From positions 372,001-436,000 of the forward strand of contig CAZVQW010000001.1 in assembly GCA_964629475.1 (NCBI GenBank): DNA of 64,000 bases. The letters are read 5' to 3'. How positions within the stretch are numbered: the stretch's first letter is position 1; every line of letters starts with the position of its first letter. The notes under the pieces were generated by a model that made no database searches, was not told the DNA's origin, and saw nothing but the letters and a program-made list of their open reading frames with translations. Of this stretch, positions 26,526 through 35,133 are shown piece after piece. The translations under genes were made by a program, and so were the position numbers. The DNA is from SMWD01 sp964629475 (GTDB taxonomy: Bacteria > Pseudomonadota > Gammaproteobacteria > Steroidobacterales > GCA-2729495).

Positions 26526-27458
26526 TCATTCGGCATCTGCCGGGCACGCGCATGGGCGTCCCTGCCGTGGGTAATACGTTAAATCAGACCACAGCAGGCG
26601 CCAGTTTCCCCAGCGAATCCAGCGCAGTATCACGGCATGGCAACGTACCGCAGTTCGCGCATCGATACCGGTCCGGAATACCGCCGATGAATAGGCCCTC
26701 AGCAGGCGCCAGTGCGGAAATGTCTTGCTGCCGGCCTTGTCGGGGTCGAACCAGCCGATTCTCTCCTGCAGATCGGGCTCTGTGCGCGTCGAGCGCCCCT
26801 CGTATTCACGATGAAACATCATGAACCCGGGCAGCTTGATCAGCTTCCCGTGCAGAGCCAGTTCGGCCAGCAGAACGCGGTCGGAACCGACGTATTTATC
26901 GATCAGCGGTGTCCGTTCGAGCACATCACGGCGAATCAGGCCAAAAATTGAAATGCACGAATGATTTTCCAGAACGAAGTGATGATAGCGCTCCACAACA
27001 TCGCCCGCATCACCGCGAAGATCCGTTTCCGTATCGTAAACCGGGCCAATTTCCGCACCTTCATGATCCACGTCCAGTGCGTTCGCATAGACAAGTACGA
27101 CCTGCTCGTCGGCATTCAGCACATCCACGCATTGCTGTAAAAATTCTCCAGCGACGTAGTCATCGTGAGCGGCCCACTTGAAATAACGCCCCGTGGACTC
27201 GGCAAATGCGGCATTGAAGTTTGCCGCCGCCCCCAGATTTCGCGGCTGCCGGACATAGCGTATGCGCGAATCCCGGGCGGCGAGACCGCGTACAACATCA
27301 CCGGTACTATCTGTCGAGGCATTATCCGACACAATAAGTTCCATGTCCTGGAATGACTGCGCCAGCAGCGTCTCAATCGCCTCGGCGATGAAAGCCTCAC
27401 CGTTGTAGACCGGCAGGCCGATACTGACCAGCGGTGGCACCTGTTTTGCGCCAGCCAC
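26526..27458 (-). CDS. Family 2 glycosyltransferase
   Basis: A 310-residue GT-A fold glycosyltransferase. SIGLPVYNGEAFIAEAIETL is the nucleotide-binding start. ELIVSDNASTDSTGDVVRG and the metal-binding region KWAAHDDYVAGEFL follow. The C-terminal third (REYEGRSTRTEPDLQERIGW) fits EPS-type GT2 enzymes. It uses a GTG start at 27458 that directly abuts the TAG stop of the upstream glycosyltransferase gene (27459-27461), so translation is likely coupled. It adds one sugar to the lipid-linked repeat unit at the cytoplasmic face of the inner membrane. Donor and acceptor are unknown. 155 non-coding bases separate it from the following rfbF. Confidence 0.85.
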   Translation of the reverse strand: MAGAKQVPPLVSIGLPVYNGEAFIAEAIETLLAQSFQDMELIVSDNASTDSTGDVVRGLAARDSRIRYVRQPRNLGAAANFNAAFAESTGRYFKWAAHDDYVAGEFLQQCVDVLNADEQVVLVYANALDVDHEGAEIGPVYDTETDLRGDAGDVVERYHHFVLENHSCISIFGLIRRDVLERTPLIDKYVGSDRVLLAELALHGKLIKLPGFMMFHREYEGRSTRTEPDLQERIGWFDPDKAGSKTFPHWRLLRAYSSAVFRTGIDARTAVRCHAVILRWIRWGNWRLLWSDLTYYPRQGRPCACPADAE

Positions 27459-28619
27459 CTAGTCCGCCAACCGCTCGGTAATGGTTGCAGCAATAGCCTC
27501 GACCGACCGTTCCCAGTCGTAAGCACGGGCCGTGGACCGCCGTACATCTTGCCGGTCCACGGAATTTGCGTCAGCTGACAGGTTTCGCTCAATCGCAGCG
27601 CACCATTCGTCTGCCGTGCCGGCAAAATCCACCACCTCTGCAAATTCCCTGACGGTCTTGATCGGTGAACTAACCACCGGTTTGCCGGCCGCAAGATATT
27701 CATGCAGCTTCAACGGGTAAATGTACTGCGTGTATGCATTCACTTCGTAACACATCGTACAGACATCGACATGCTGCACATAGGCCGGTAGCGCCGCTGC
27801 AGGCTTTGCACCCAGTAAATGTACGTTGGCGCTATTCTCCATCTCTTCGAGATAGTGCACCTTGCCTTCGACGTTACCGACCGGGCCAACCAAAACAAAC
27901 GACCAGTCCGGTCTGCTCAGCGCTATATCACGCATCATTTCGAGATCGAGCTGCTTCTTGATCACGCCGACATAGGCGATTCGTGGTCCGGATATGCCGG
28001 CCAGATCCGGAGGTTCGGACTCAAGGGTAGCGTATGCCTGAAAATCGACCCCATTCGGAATATATTGCGTGTGCCGGTTGATCTGCCCTTTTTTCTCCAT
28101 CAGGCCGGGCGAATGAATGAAAACCTGGTCCACGCGTTGCATCAAGCACGACTCTTCCGGCGACAACGGCACCTCCGTCTCCGAAAACGAATACTCGTCA
28201 TCGATGTGATACAGGCTCAGGTCGTGTTCGATCTCATCGAGCACACCGCCGTATTCGGGACGCCAGACATACAGTACGATCCGGCTGCAGCCCAGATTAC
28301 GTGCCTGCTGCAACACCCGACGCCGAACCTGGCGCTGCAGATAATTTGCCAGCGGACGCGGACGATATAATTCCGGCCTCCATCGTGAGTGCGTGAAGAC
28401 AGAAAAATTTTTATCGTACTCACCTGCATCACCGCCAGTTGCGTGTTCCGGAGTTCCGGTCCACGCTTCCCGCCAACCTGAATTAGGCGAGACCCACAGG
28501 ACATTGAAATAACGACTCAAACGCGGCAACACCTGGTGGCGGACACCCCACACACCGCTCCAGTGATCCGGCACAAAGGCGATCACACAGATGTCCGAAC
28601 GAAACGGCCTGACAGTCAC
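27459..28619 (-). CDS. Glycosyltransferase (GT4-like, GT-B fold)
   Basis: A 386-residue GT-B type glycosyltransferase. Visible blocks are ICVIAFVPDHWSGVWGVRHQ at the N-terminus, LYHIDDEYSFSETE, HTQYIPNGVDFQAYA at the inter-domain region, RIAYVGVIKKQLDLEMM and YPLKLHEYLAAGKPVVSSP, the donor-binding Glu region. It resembles TuaH-like and other exopolysaccharide glycosyltransferases. It is coupled to the following GT2 gene (stop and start adjacent). The upstream gap to the giant secreted-protein gene is ~150 bases. The sugar transferred is unknown. Confidence 0.83.
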   Translation of the reverse strand: MTVRPFRSDICVIAFVPDHWSGVWGVRHQVLPRLSRYFNVLWVSPNSGWREAWTGTPEHATGGDAGEYDKNFSVFTHSRWRPELYRPRPLANYLQRQVRRRVLQQARNLGCSRIVLYVWRPEYGGVLDEIEHDLSLYHIDDEYSFSETEVPLSPEESCLMQRVDQVFIHSPGLMEKKGQINRHTQYIPNGVDFQAYATLESEPPDLAGISGPRIAYVGVIKKQLDLEMMRDIALSRPDWSFVLVGPVGNVEGKVHYLEEMENSANVHLLGAKPAAALPAYVQHVDVCTMCYEVNAYTQYIYPLKLHEYLAAGKPVVSSPIKTVREFAEVVDFAGTADEWCAAIERNLSADANSVDRQDVRRSTARAYDWERSVEAIAATITERLAD

Positions 28620-28771
28620 ATTCAGTTAAACCTGTATTCTCGTCTGTATCGAACCCGGTTCCCGGAATCGTTTCATCGCCATTGTATCTTCCCGGTCAGG
28701 CCGAGCGAACGCATTGCGAGAGAAATCGTGATTACGATCGTCGCCAGGATATTAACAAACTCGACAATCGA

Positions 28772-31700
28772 CTAGAAGTTCGTGGCGCCATGGCAGCTAC
28801 TGCAACCACCATTAGGTCCATTCACCGTAATCTGCGACTGGAGCGTCGCAGTATCCGAATTTGCGTCCATCACCTGCACAGTGAAATACGCCGTCTCGAC
28901 ATTTGCCGGTATGCCCATGATAACGCCGGTATCCGGATTCAGCGTCATCGGCCACGGTATCCAGCCACCGATAATAGAGTAGGTATAGGGAGGTTGACCA
29001 CCCGAGGCGGATAGCCCTCCCCACCAATAAAACTCACCTTTTGTTCCGGTTTCTGGCAGATGGGTAATTTCAATTGCCAGTGGCGCATCCTGAATCTCGA
29101 TGCTATACGGATGCGTCGCAACCGTTCCATCGTTGTCGGTCACCTGCACAGTGAAGCTGAATGGCGATCCGACTGAAGAGGTCGGCGTGCCACTGATAAC
29201 ACCGGTTGTACTCAACGTCATCCCCGGCGGCAAACTGCCGCCTGCCAGCGACCATGCATAAGGTGCGGTTCCACCCGACACGGTCAGCGTATGTCCTGAA
29301 TAGACCTGCCCAACCGTCCCGCCCGGCAGATTCGCATCCGAGTAGATTTGCCACGGATTGGTCTGCAGCGCTGCGACATCCGTACCCGAGATGGCTGTAT
29401 GCGTGTTGAACCAGATGTTGTGGAAGCGTGCATCCAGACGATTTTGATCGAACGAATCGAGTTCCGCCACACCCAGCAACAGATCATGTGTCGCCGAGCC
29501 ACCGGGCACCGGACTGGCATTGAATCCCTGTCCTGCCTGTACGCCATCGACAAAGAGCGTGAAGGTGCCGTTGTCATATGTCAGTACAAACTGATGCCGG
29601 CCGGTACCCGGCCAGGCGTTCGGGAACACCAGTTCCTGAAAGCTCTCCCCGCTGGCCCGCCAGGCAAATGACATGTCCGGGCCATTGTTATAGCGTATCA
29701 GTTCCCAGAAACCCGCCGCTGCATTGTTTCGTTGAGCGATAACGCCCGGGAAATCGCCCTGCACGGCATTGATATCGACATCGACAAACATCGTCCAGGT
29801 CGCGTTGTCCAGCGATACGCTCGGCTGGCTGGACCAGTGCGGAAAACTAACGATAAAGCCCGGATTAATATCCATCGCCGGCTTGCCATTCTCGACAACC
29901 ATGAGCCCGCCACCGAGATTCGTCTCGACACTTGGTGTGATGTCATTGATCAATCGGCCATCGTCGATCAGCGGTATCCGCGACGTTGGCGTTGCGAAGC
30001 CAGGCACCGGCGCCATGCCGCTGAACTGGCGGTTGATCGGCGCTTCCGTAACCGGCTTCTCGGTCAGCGGCGTCACGTCTATGATCAGCGGCAACGGTGG
30101 CGGTGGCGTGATGGCAATACTCAGCTCGATCGTATCCGTGACGGCTGGAATCGCCGAATCGGTGACCTCAATCGTGAAATCGAACGGTGAACCTGTCGCA
30201 TCGGTCGGCGTACCACTGATGTCGCCGCCTGTGTCCAATGTCAACCCGGGAGGAAGACTACCGGCCGACACCGTCCAGGAATACGTCGGCACGCCGCCCG
30301 TGGCGGTCATCGTCTGCGTGGGATAGACAACGCCGACTTCGCCGCCCGGCAGGACGATCGGATCGATCACCAGCGGCGGCGGCGGCGCCGGATCGACCAC
30401 GATATTCAGGCTGTCCGTAGCCGACATGGCCATCGCATCGGTTACCTGGACCGTAAAAGCGAACGGTGAGCCGATCTCGCTAGTCGGTGTACCGCTGATG
30501 ACGCCGGCACTGCTCAGTGTCAATCCCGGCGGCAGGGCACCGCTGGCTATCGACCAGTCATACGGTCCGAGTCCACCGGTGACCGTCAGGGTTTGATCCG
30601 GATATAACTGACCAACGGTACCGGTCGGCAAGACGATCGGATCGATAATCGGTGGCGGCGGCGCAACGCCGAGGATCGTGATCGAGAGATTCGCGGTCGT
30701 CGTCGCACTCACGCTGTCTTCGAGCTGGACCGTAAAGCCGTAAGGCGAGCCCGTGTCGTCCGTCGGGGTACCGCTGATAACGCCAGCTGTGCTGAGTGAT
30801 AATCCCGGCGGTAGCGTGCCGGAGACAACGGTCCACGTATAGGGCGCAATTCCACCCGTGCCCGTTAATGTCTGGTCAGGATAAAGCGCGCCAACCGCAC
30901 CGACCGGCAGGGTGATCGGATCGATCATCGGCGGTGGCGGTGGTGCAATCGCTATACTGAGATCCGCCGTTGCAGTCGCCAGGGTCGCATCCTCGACCTG
31001 AACCTGGAAATTAAACGGCGATCCGACATCCGTTGTCGGCGTGCCGCTGATAACGCCCGCACTGCTCAGCGTGAGCCCCGGCGGCAGCGCTCCTCCGCTG
31101 ATGCTCCAGTCATAGGGAAGCGTGCCACTCGATGCGACCAGCGTTTCGGAATAAACCTGTGTCACGGTGCCGCCCGCCAACGACGAGGTGACGACGCTGA
31201 GCCCGCCATCTTCGGGTGAAATGGGCGCGGCAGTATTAAAAAAGTAGTCAATCGTACTCGTGTGCTCAACACCGGAGTTGCCGCCATAGACCGACACCGA
31301 TGTGACCGTCATCGCCTGCGAGAACGTCACTGCATCGATCCACGCCTGCCCGTCGTATGAGTAACGCACGGTCCACTGGTCGCCGGCGCGTGACATCCGC
31401 ATGTACATCGGATTCGAGAATGCGATCTGCTGTGACAAGCGTGTTTGTGCCGTCGGCACAATGCTCGCGACGTAGATTTTGTTCTGTCCGTTGACCTGGT
31501 GGAATTCGGATCGCAACACGACGGTGTCCGCCTGCTCCACGAGGATGCCCTGGCTCTGGAAACTCTGCGTGATATCGGATTCGAACTTGATCTCCGCCTC
31601 GAAGTCCTCATCCGGAATACCCTGGCGCAGTCGCGGCAACGTGTTGGTACCGGTCCAGACATCATGAATCGCAGTATCCGGCACCCAGATTTCTGCCTGG

Positions 31701-33142
31701 GTTCCCGTCATCGTCAGCGTCGCATCAGACAAAGGATTCACGAATGCCCACACCTGCGAATCGAGTGTCGGGCTGCTGAAATCGTCAGAAACAATGCCCG
31801 GAACCCCGGTAAACTCGAATGTCGCATCCGACGTACTCGCCGAGTTACTGCGCGCATCGGTCGCATTGATTCGATAGTGATAAGTATTGCCGGGAACCAG
31901 CCCGGGCAATAGCACGCTGTGGTTCGTGCCGAGTACCGGCTGACTGATCGTATCGATTTCGTAAGCTGCAGTCAGACCGTAATCGACGCTGCCGGTAGCC
32001 GGTTCATCGGTGTTCCACCGAATCTGCGCGCTGGTCGTACCGTGCAACACCTGGCTATTAAAGATAACCGGCGGATCGGTATCCGATGCCAGATCGGCAA
32101 TCGTGACATTTCCGTACGTCGCATCAACATGATGCGCAATGAAAATCGTCGAGCCGTTAAGAATACCCGGCACATTATCCGTACCGCTGTAATCCCAAGC
32201 GACCGGTTCAGTCTGACCCTGCTCCCAGAGTTTCATGCCGTAGAAAGTATCGCCGTTCGACAGGGTTTCCAGGCGAAGTTTCCAGATGTACTCAACGTCG
32301 TTGGTCAGTGTCCGGTTCAAATCCTCAACCAGAAGACCGCCGCCCGTCGAGCCGGACAGGCTCAGCTTTTCGGCACCGGCGTCATACCAGACGCTGCCGC
32401 CTGCAGGCTGCCAGAATGCGTGCGGCTGCTCGCCGATAACCAGTGTCGTATGGCCGGTCCAGCGGCCCGTAAAACCGATTCCCGGCGATACGCTGGGCCA
32501 GATAAATCCATTCGGGTCGATGGCATGAATCGTAATAGGGACAGTAATCTCATAATCGGACCAAAACAGATCACCGATTGCAAAGGTCCGGTCATAGCCC
32601 ATGATTGTCGGACTGATGCCGTTGATACCGATGGCCCACTTGCCATCGACAACCTGCGCCACATCACTGATGGTTGCAGCCTGACCCCAGTCAGCCGTGA
32701 AACTGAAAGGCCAGACCATGCCGGCCGTATAATTGAGTGTGACATTGTGGACGGTTGTATTGCTAAGCGTATCGACCGCCGTAATCGCGATGGTGTTTGC
32801 GCCCACGACGAGGTCTGTATAGTCAATTTCGACATTGAAATCACCGGCCTCCAGCAGGCGTCGTGTATCAGGGCCCACTGACAGATTCTGACTCGCTCCG
32901 CCGTTTAACGAATAAGTCAATGACTGGATACCGTCCGGGTCTGCTACGTTACCGAGCACATTGACCCAGTATTGAGGATTACCGATGTGACCGAACGACT
33001 GCGGATTGCCGTACCAGATATCGATAACCGGATTGTTCGCATAGACAGGCTGCAACAGCCCACAGGCAATCAGTATGAAGGCCTGAAAGAAAGTACGTAT
33101 TGCCAGACTGCGCCATATTTTATTTGGTTTTTGTGACATCAA
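28772..33142 (-). CDS. Large secreted multi-domain protein with six He_PIG-type Ig repeats and C-terminal CxxCH
   Basis: A 1456-residue exported protein. A signal peptide (residues 1-~35, hydrophobic core AFILIACGLL, cleavage near VYA-NN) is followed by a beta-rich region (~36-140), a glucanase/lectin-like domain (~141-350), and a fibronectin-like segment (~355-445, resembling the N-terminal domain of purple acid phosphatases). A DUF1349/concanavalin-like domain (~450-640) comes next. Four Ig repeats of the He_PIG type lie at ~648-1012, joined by proline linkers. A LamG-like domain (~1050-1255) and two more Ig repeats (~1266-1442) follow. Repeats share LPPGLTLSxxGVISGTPT. The last residues are GGCSSCHGATNF, a haem-c type CxxCH at 1447-1451, where a PEP-CTERM tail might be expected. 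Probably a cell-surface or matrix protein of the exopolysaccharide. Function unknown. Confidence 0.8.
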   Translation of the reverse strand: MMSQKPNKIWRSLAIRTFFQAFILIACGLLQPVYANNPVIDIWYGNPQSFGHIGNPQYWVNVLGNVADPDGIQSLTYSLNGGASQNLSVGPDTRRLLEAGDFNVEIDYTDLVVGANTIAITAVDTLSNTTVHNVTLNYTAGMVWPFSFTADWGQAATISDVAQVVDGKWAIGINGISPTIMGYDRTFAIGDLFWSDYEITVPITIHAIDPNGFIWPSVSPGIGFTGRWTGHTTLVIGEQPHAFWQPAGGSVWYDAGAEKLSLSGSTGGGLLVEDLNRTLTNDVEYIWKLRLETLSNGDTFYGMKLWEQGQTEPVAWDYSGTDNVPGILNGSTIFIAHHVDATYGNVTIADLASDTDPPVIFNSQVLHGTTSAQIRWNTDEPATGSVDYGLTAAYEIDTISQPVLGTNHSVLLPGLVPGNTYHYRINATDARSNSASTSDATFEFTGVPGIVSDDFSSPTLDSQVWAFVNPLSDATLTMTGTQAEIWVPDTAIHDVWTGTNTLPRLRQGIPDEDFEAEIKFESDITQSFQSQGILVEQADTVVLRSEFHQVNGQNKIYVASIVPTAQTRLSQQIAFSNPMYMRMSRAGDQWTVRYSYDGQAWIDAVTFSQAMTVTSVSVYGGNSGVEHTSTIDYFFNTAAPISPEDGGLSVVTSSLAGGTVTQVYSETLVASSGTLPYDWSISGGALPPGLTLSSAGVISGTPTTDVGSPFNFQVQVEDATLATATADLSIAIAPPPPPMIDPITLPVGAVGALYPDQTLTGTGGIAPYTWTVVSGTLPPGLSLSTAGVISGTPTDDTGSPYGFTVQLEDSVSATTTANLSITILGVAPPPPIIDPIVLPTGTVGQLYPDQTLTVTGGLGPYDWSIASGALPPGLTLSSAGVISGTPTSEIGSPFAFTVQVTDAMAMSATDSLNIVVDPAPPPPLVIDPIVLPGGEVGVVYPTQTMTATGGVPTYSWTVSAGSLPPGLTLDTGGDISGTPTDATGSPFDFTIEVTDSAIPAVTDTIELSIAITPPPPLPLIIDVTPLTEKPVTEAPINRQFSGMAPVPGFATPTSRIPLIDDGRLINDITPSVETNLGGGLMVVENGKPAMDINPGFIVSFPHWSSQPSVSLDNATWTMFVDVDINAVQGDFPGVIAQRNNAAAGFWELIRYNNGPDMSFAWRASGESFQELVFPNAWPGTGRHQFVLTYDNGTFTLFVDGVQAGQGFNASPVPGGSATHDLLLGVAELDSFDQNRLDARFHNIWFNTHTAISGTDVAALQTNPWQIYSDANLPGGTVGQVYSGHTLTVSGGTAPYAWSLAGGSLPPGMTLSTTGVISGTPTSSVGSPFSFTVQVTDNDGTVATHPYSIEIQDAPLAIEITHLPETGTKGEFYWWGGLSASGGQPPYTYSIIGGWIPWPMTLNPDTGVIMGIPANVETAYFTVQVMDANSDTATLQSQITVNGPNGGCSSCHGATNF

Positions 33143-33227
33143 TTTAATCGTTGACCTTTCCCTGGTATTTCGTATCGAACCTGCCTGACTTGAAAATCCG
33201 TTTCCTCATTCATCCCGCAGGTACCCG

Positions 33228-34160
33228 CTAGTTTCCGATTCGAACTCCTTTCTTGCGCGCCACCTGTGCCGCTGCTGCCTCAAGGTCACCGTCACCGCAT
33301 TGGGACAAGGCCAAAATCAGATCGGCATCATCGAATTCGTCAAGACCACGAAGCAGCGCTGATTTTGCACGCCCGAGTTGCTTCGACAAATAATATTCAT
33401 ACGCACCGCTGACTACTGCCGTATCCTGCCTCGCCAGCGCGTTTTCAAATGCAGCGACGACTTCGGGATCAGCGCTTGTACTCAGCGCGTAAGCCGTCGC
33501 ATATCGCCTGGCAGGGCTCATGCCGGTCAACTCATCGATCAGCAGCCCGGTAGTGGCCGGCCGCGACATCACCATGCCCCGCAAGACTTTCTTGGAAATA
33601 ACGAGAGAACTTTGGCCTGAGGCCCGGTGACCCTCCTCCGTTTGTGATGTTGCCTGCAATTTACCGCGATGCCCCTTGCGTCCGGGAGTCTTCGATTGCT
33701 GCTCATCAAGCACGGTCAGGAAATCGCTTACAACTGCCTCGGAAGGTTCGATACCGGTAATGGCAACGGCTGCCCGTGTGCGAACTGCCGCGTTCTCATC
33801 ATGCATTGCACCGACCAGTGCCGGAATGCTTGAAGGCTCACCGAGCCTGGCAAGGCCTACCGTTGCGATTTCCCGAATGGTTGGCTCACCATCCTGGAGT
33901 GCCTGCTCGAGAACTTGCAACGAAGCGGGATTGGCATCTGTTGCAATTCTTTGCAGCGCATCGATACGCGTGACTATGTGGTCACTGGTCGCTGCCGCAT
34001 GCAACTGATCCAGGGAGATATCGTCACCATAAAGCCGGGAAGACGGCACGTCTTGCTGTCGCGTGCCAATTGACGCGTGCGCAAAATCCGCCAGGGTCAG
34101 GCAAGCGACAATTGCAAACAATGCTCGAAAAGTAATTATGCGAGAATGACGCATCTGCAC
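33228..34160 (-). CDS. Exported HEAT-repeat protein
   Basis: A 310-residue protein with an N-terminal signal sequence (hydrophobic ITFRALFAIVACLTLADFAHA, likely cut after AHA). Residues ~50-165 are alpha-helical repeats of the PBS-lyase HEAT type (for example IREIATVGLARLGEPSSIPALVGAMHD, split here as repeats of ~31 residues). A basic, low-complexity linker lies at ~165-190. A second helical region fills the C-terminal half (RRYATAYALSTSADPEVVAAF, also repeat-like). Such repeats bind proteins in the periplasm. There is no catalytic motif. It sits 85 bases before the giant CxxCH protein gene, same strand, so the two may be expressed together. Confidence 0.7.
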   Translation of the reverse strand: MQMRHSRIITFRALFAIVACLTLADFAHASIGTRQQDVPSSRLYGDDISLDQLHAAATSDHIVTRIDALQRIATDANPASLQVLEQALQDGEPTIREIATVGLARLGEPSSIPALVGAMHDENAAVRTRAAVAITGIEPSEAVVSDFLTVLDEQQSKTPGRKGHRGKLQATSQTEEGHRASGQSSLVISKKVLRGMVMSRPATTGLLIDELTGMSPARRYATAYALSTSADPEVVAAFENALARQDTAVVSGAYEYYLSKQLGRAKSALLRGLDEFDDADLILALSQCGDGDLEAAAAQVARKKGVRIGN

Positions 34161-34406
34161 GATCCCTCGTCTCTACTTATTATTCTGTTCCGGTCACCGA
34201 TCCGCATCATGCGCATCATGCGACCCGAGTTCGCAGGATTCCAAGTGAAATATTATAGGTTATGGCCGATTTCGAACCAAGAAAAGCGTCACATTTCGGA
34301 ACTTCTACATAACTCGCACATCAGCCTGAAACCCGCTTTCTAAAAGGGTTTCATGGCAAAACCAAAGTAAAGATTTTCCGCCCCCCCAAATTGGGGTAGC
34401 AGATAT
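34161..34406. other. Intergenic region with two small hairpins
   Basis: This 246-base gap contains GAAACCC-N11-GGGTTTC near 34328-34352 and a C-rich/G-rich hairpin (CCCCaaattGGGG) near 34386-34400, just past the TPR gene stop. The latter could be a weak terminator on the minus strand. The HEAT gene probably has its own promoter here. No gene is visible. Confidence 0.4.
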
Positions 34407-35075
34407 TCACTCCGTCAGCGGGTATCCACGGCGAGCCAGCATCTTTTTCAACCCACCCAGCGGGTAATTCTGCGCATAAACCCGACGGGCATGATGTACT
34501 GCTTTGTCGTATTCCTGAGTCTTGACGTACAACAGCCCAAGATTGTAATCGACCTCAATGTTGTCGGGCATCAGTTCCGCGGCCCGTAGATATTTTTCCT
34601 GAGCTTCATCCCATTTTTTCTGCTTGGCCAGAAAATTTCCATAGAGCATCCAGACGATGCCGTCATCAGGTCTGAATGTAACCGCACGGGTAAACCAGCA
34701 ATTCGCCGAGGCCCAACGTCTTGGGATGCCGCCAAATTCAAGTTCGTAACGCGCGACCGTATTCAATGCCCGATGGTGGTTCGGCACGGCGCGTAATGTG
34801 TAATCCAGGTCACCCATAATATTTTCGGAAGACAGGCCCTCGGTCAGGCTCTCTACCCCGTCATCGAAATGATACTGTTCGATCAGCCCGATACCCCGCG
34901 GTTTGGTCCGATCGATCGCATTGGTGTAATCAAAAGGACCGATAAGATTACTGAATGGATCGCCGCAATCTACTGCTGCCAAGTCCTGGGACACGGCAGA
35001 CCCGACATGACCGATGATCATCAACCCGGCAATGATCTTTGGAATCAACTTCGCAGTCTGTCTTGCCATACTCAT
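34407..35075 (-). CDS. Exported TPR-repeat protein
   Basis: A 222-residue protein starting at ATG 35075, which has a GAGGTG-type ribosome site. The frame stays open nine codons further upstream. The N-terminus (MSMARQTAKLIPKIIAGLMIIG) is a signal sequence. Tetratricopeptide repeats fill ~95-205: YGNFLAKQKKWDEAQEKYLRA and NLGLLYVKTQEYDKAVHHARR are clear TPR units. Two Cys in the mature part (VDCGDPF and ANCWFTR) could form a disulphide. It is probably a periplasmic scaffold or export accessory factor. TPR proteins (AlgK, PelB, BcsC) do this in other exopolysaccharide systems, but the link here is inference. It lies 58 bases downstream of the heparinase-like gene. Confidence 0.72.
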   Translation of the reverse strand: MSMARQTAKLIPKIIAGLMIIGHVGSAVSQDLAAVDCGDPFSNLIGPFDYTNAIDRTKPRGIGLIEQYHFDDGVESLTEGLSSENIMGDLDYTLRAVPNHHRALNTVARYELEFGGIPRRWASANCWFTRAVTFRPDDGIVWMLYGNFLAKQKKWDEAQEKYLRAAELMPDNIEVDYNLGLLYVKTQEYDKAVHHARRVYAQNYPLGGLKKMLARRGYPLTE

Positions 35076-35133
35076 GTCGGCACACCTCAAGCCCGCTGAC
35101 AATCCTGATTATACCCTTGCCACGCAAAACTCA

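Noticed and set aside
31919..32881. A 320-codon open frame on the plus strand inside the giant secreted-protein gene
   Set aside because: It is antisense to a clear coding region. The protein is rich in Arg, Cys and His with no family motif, and GC-rich third positions explain the lack of stops.
34201..34225. Short direct repeat GCATCATGC GCATCATGC
   Set aside because: Only two 9-base copies and no further units. Not a CRISPR or a meaningful repeat array.
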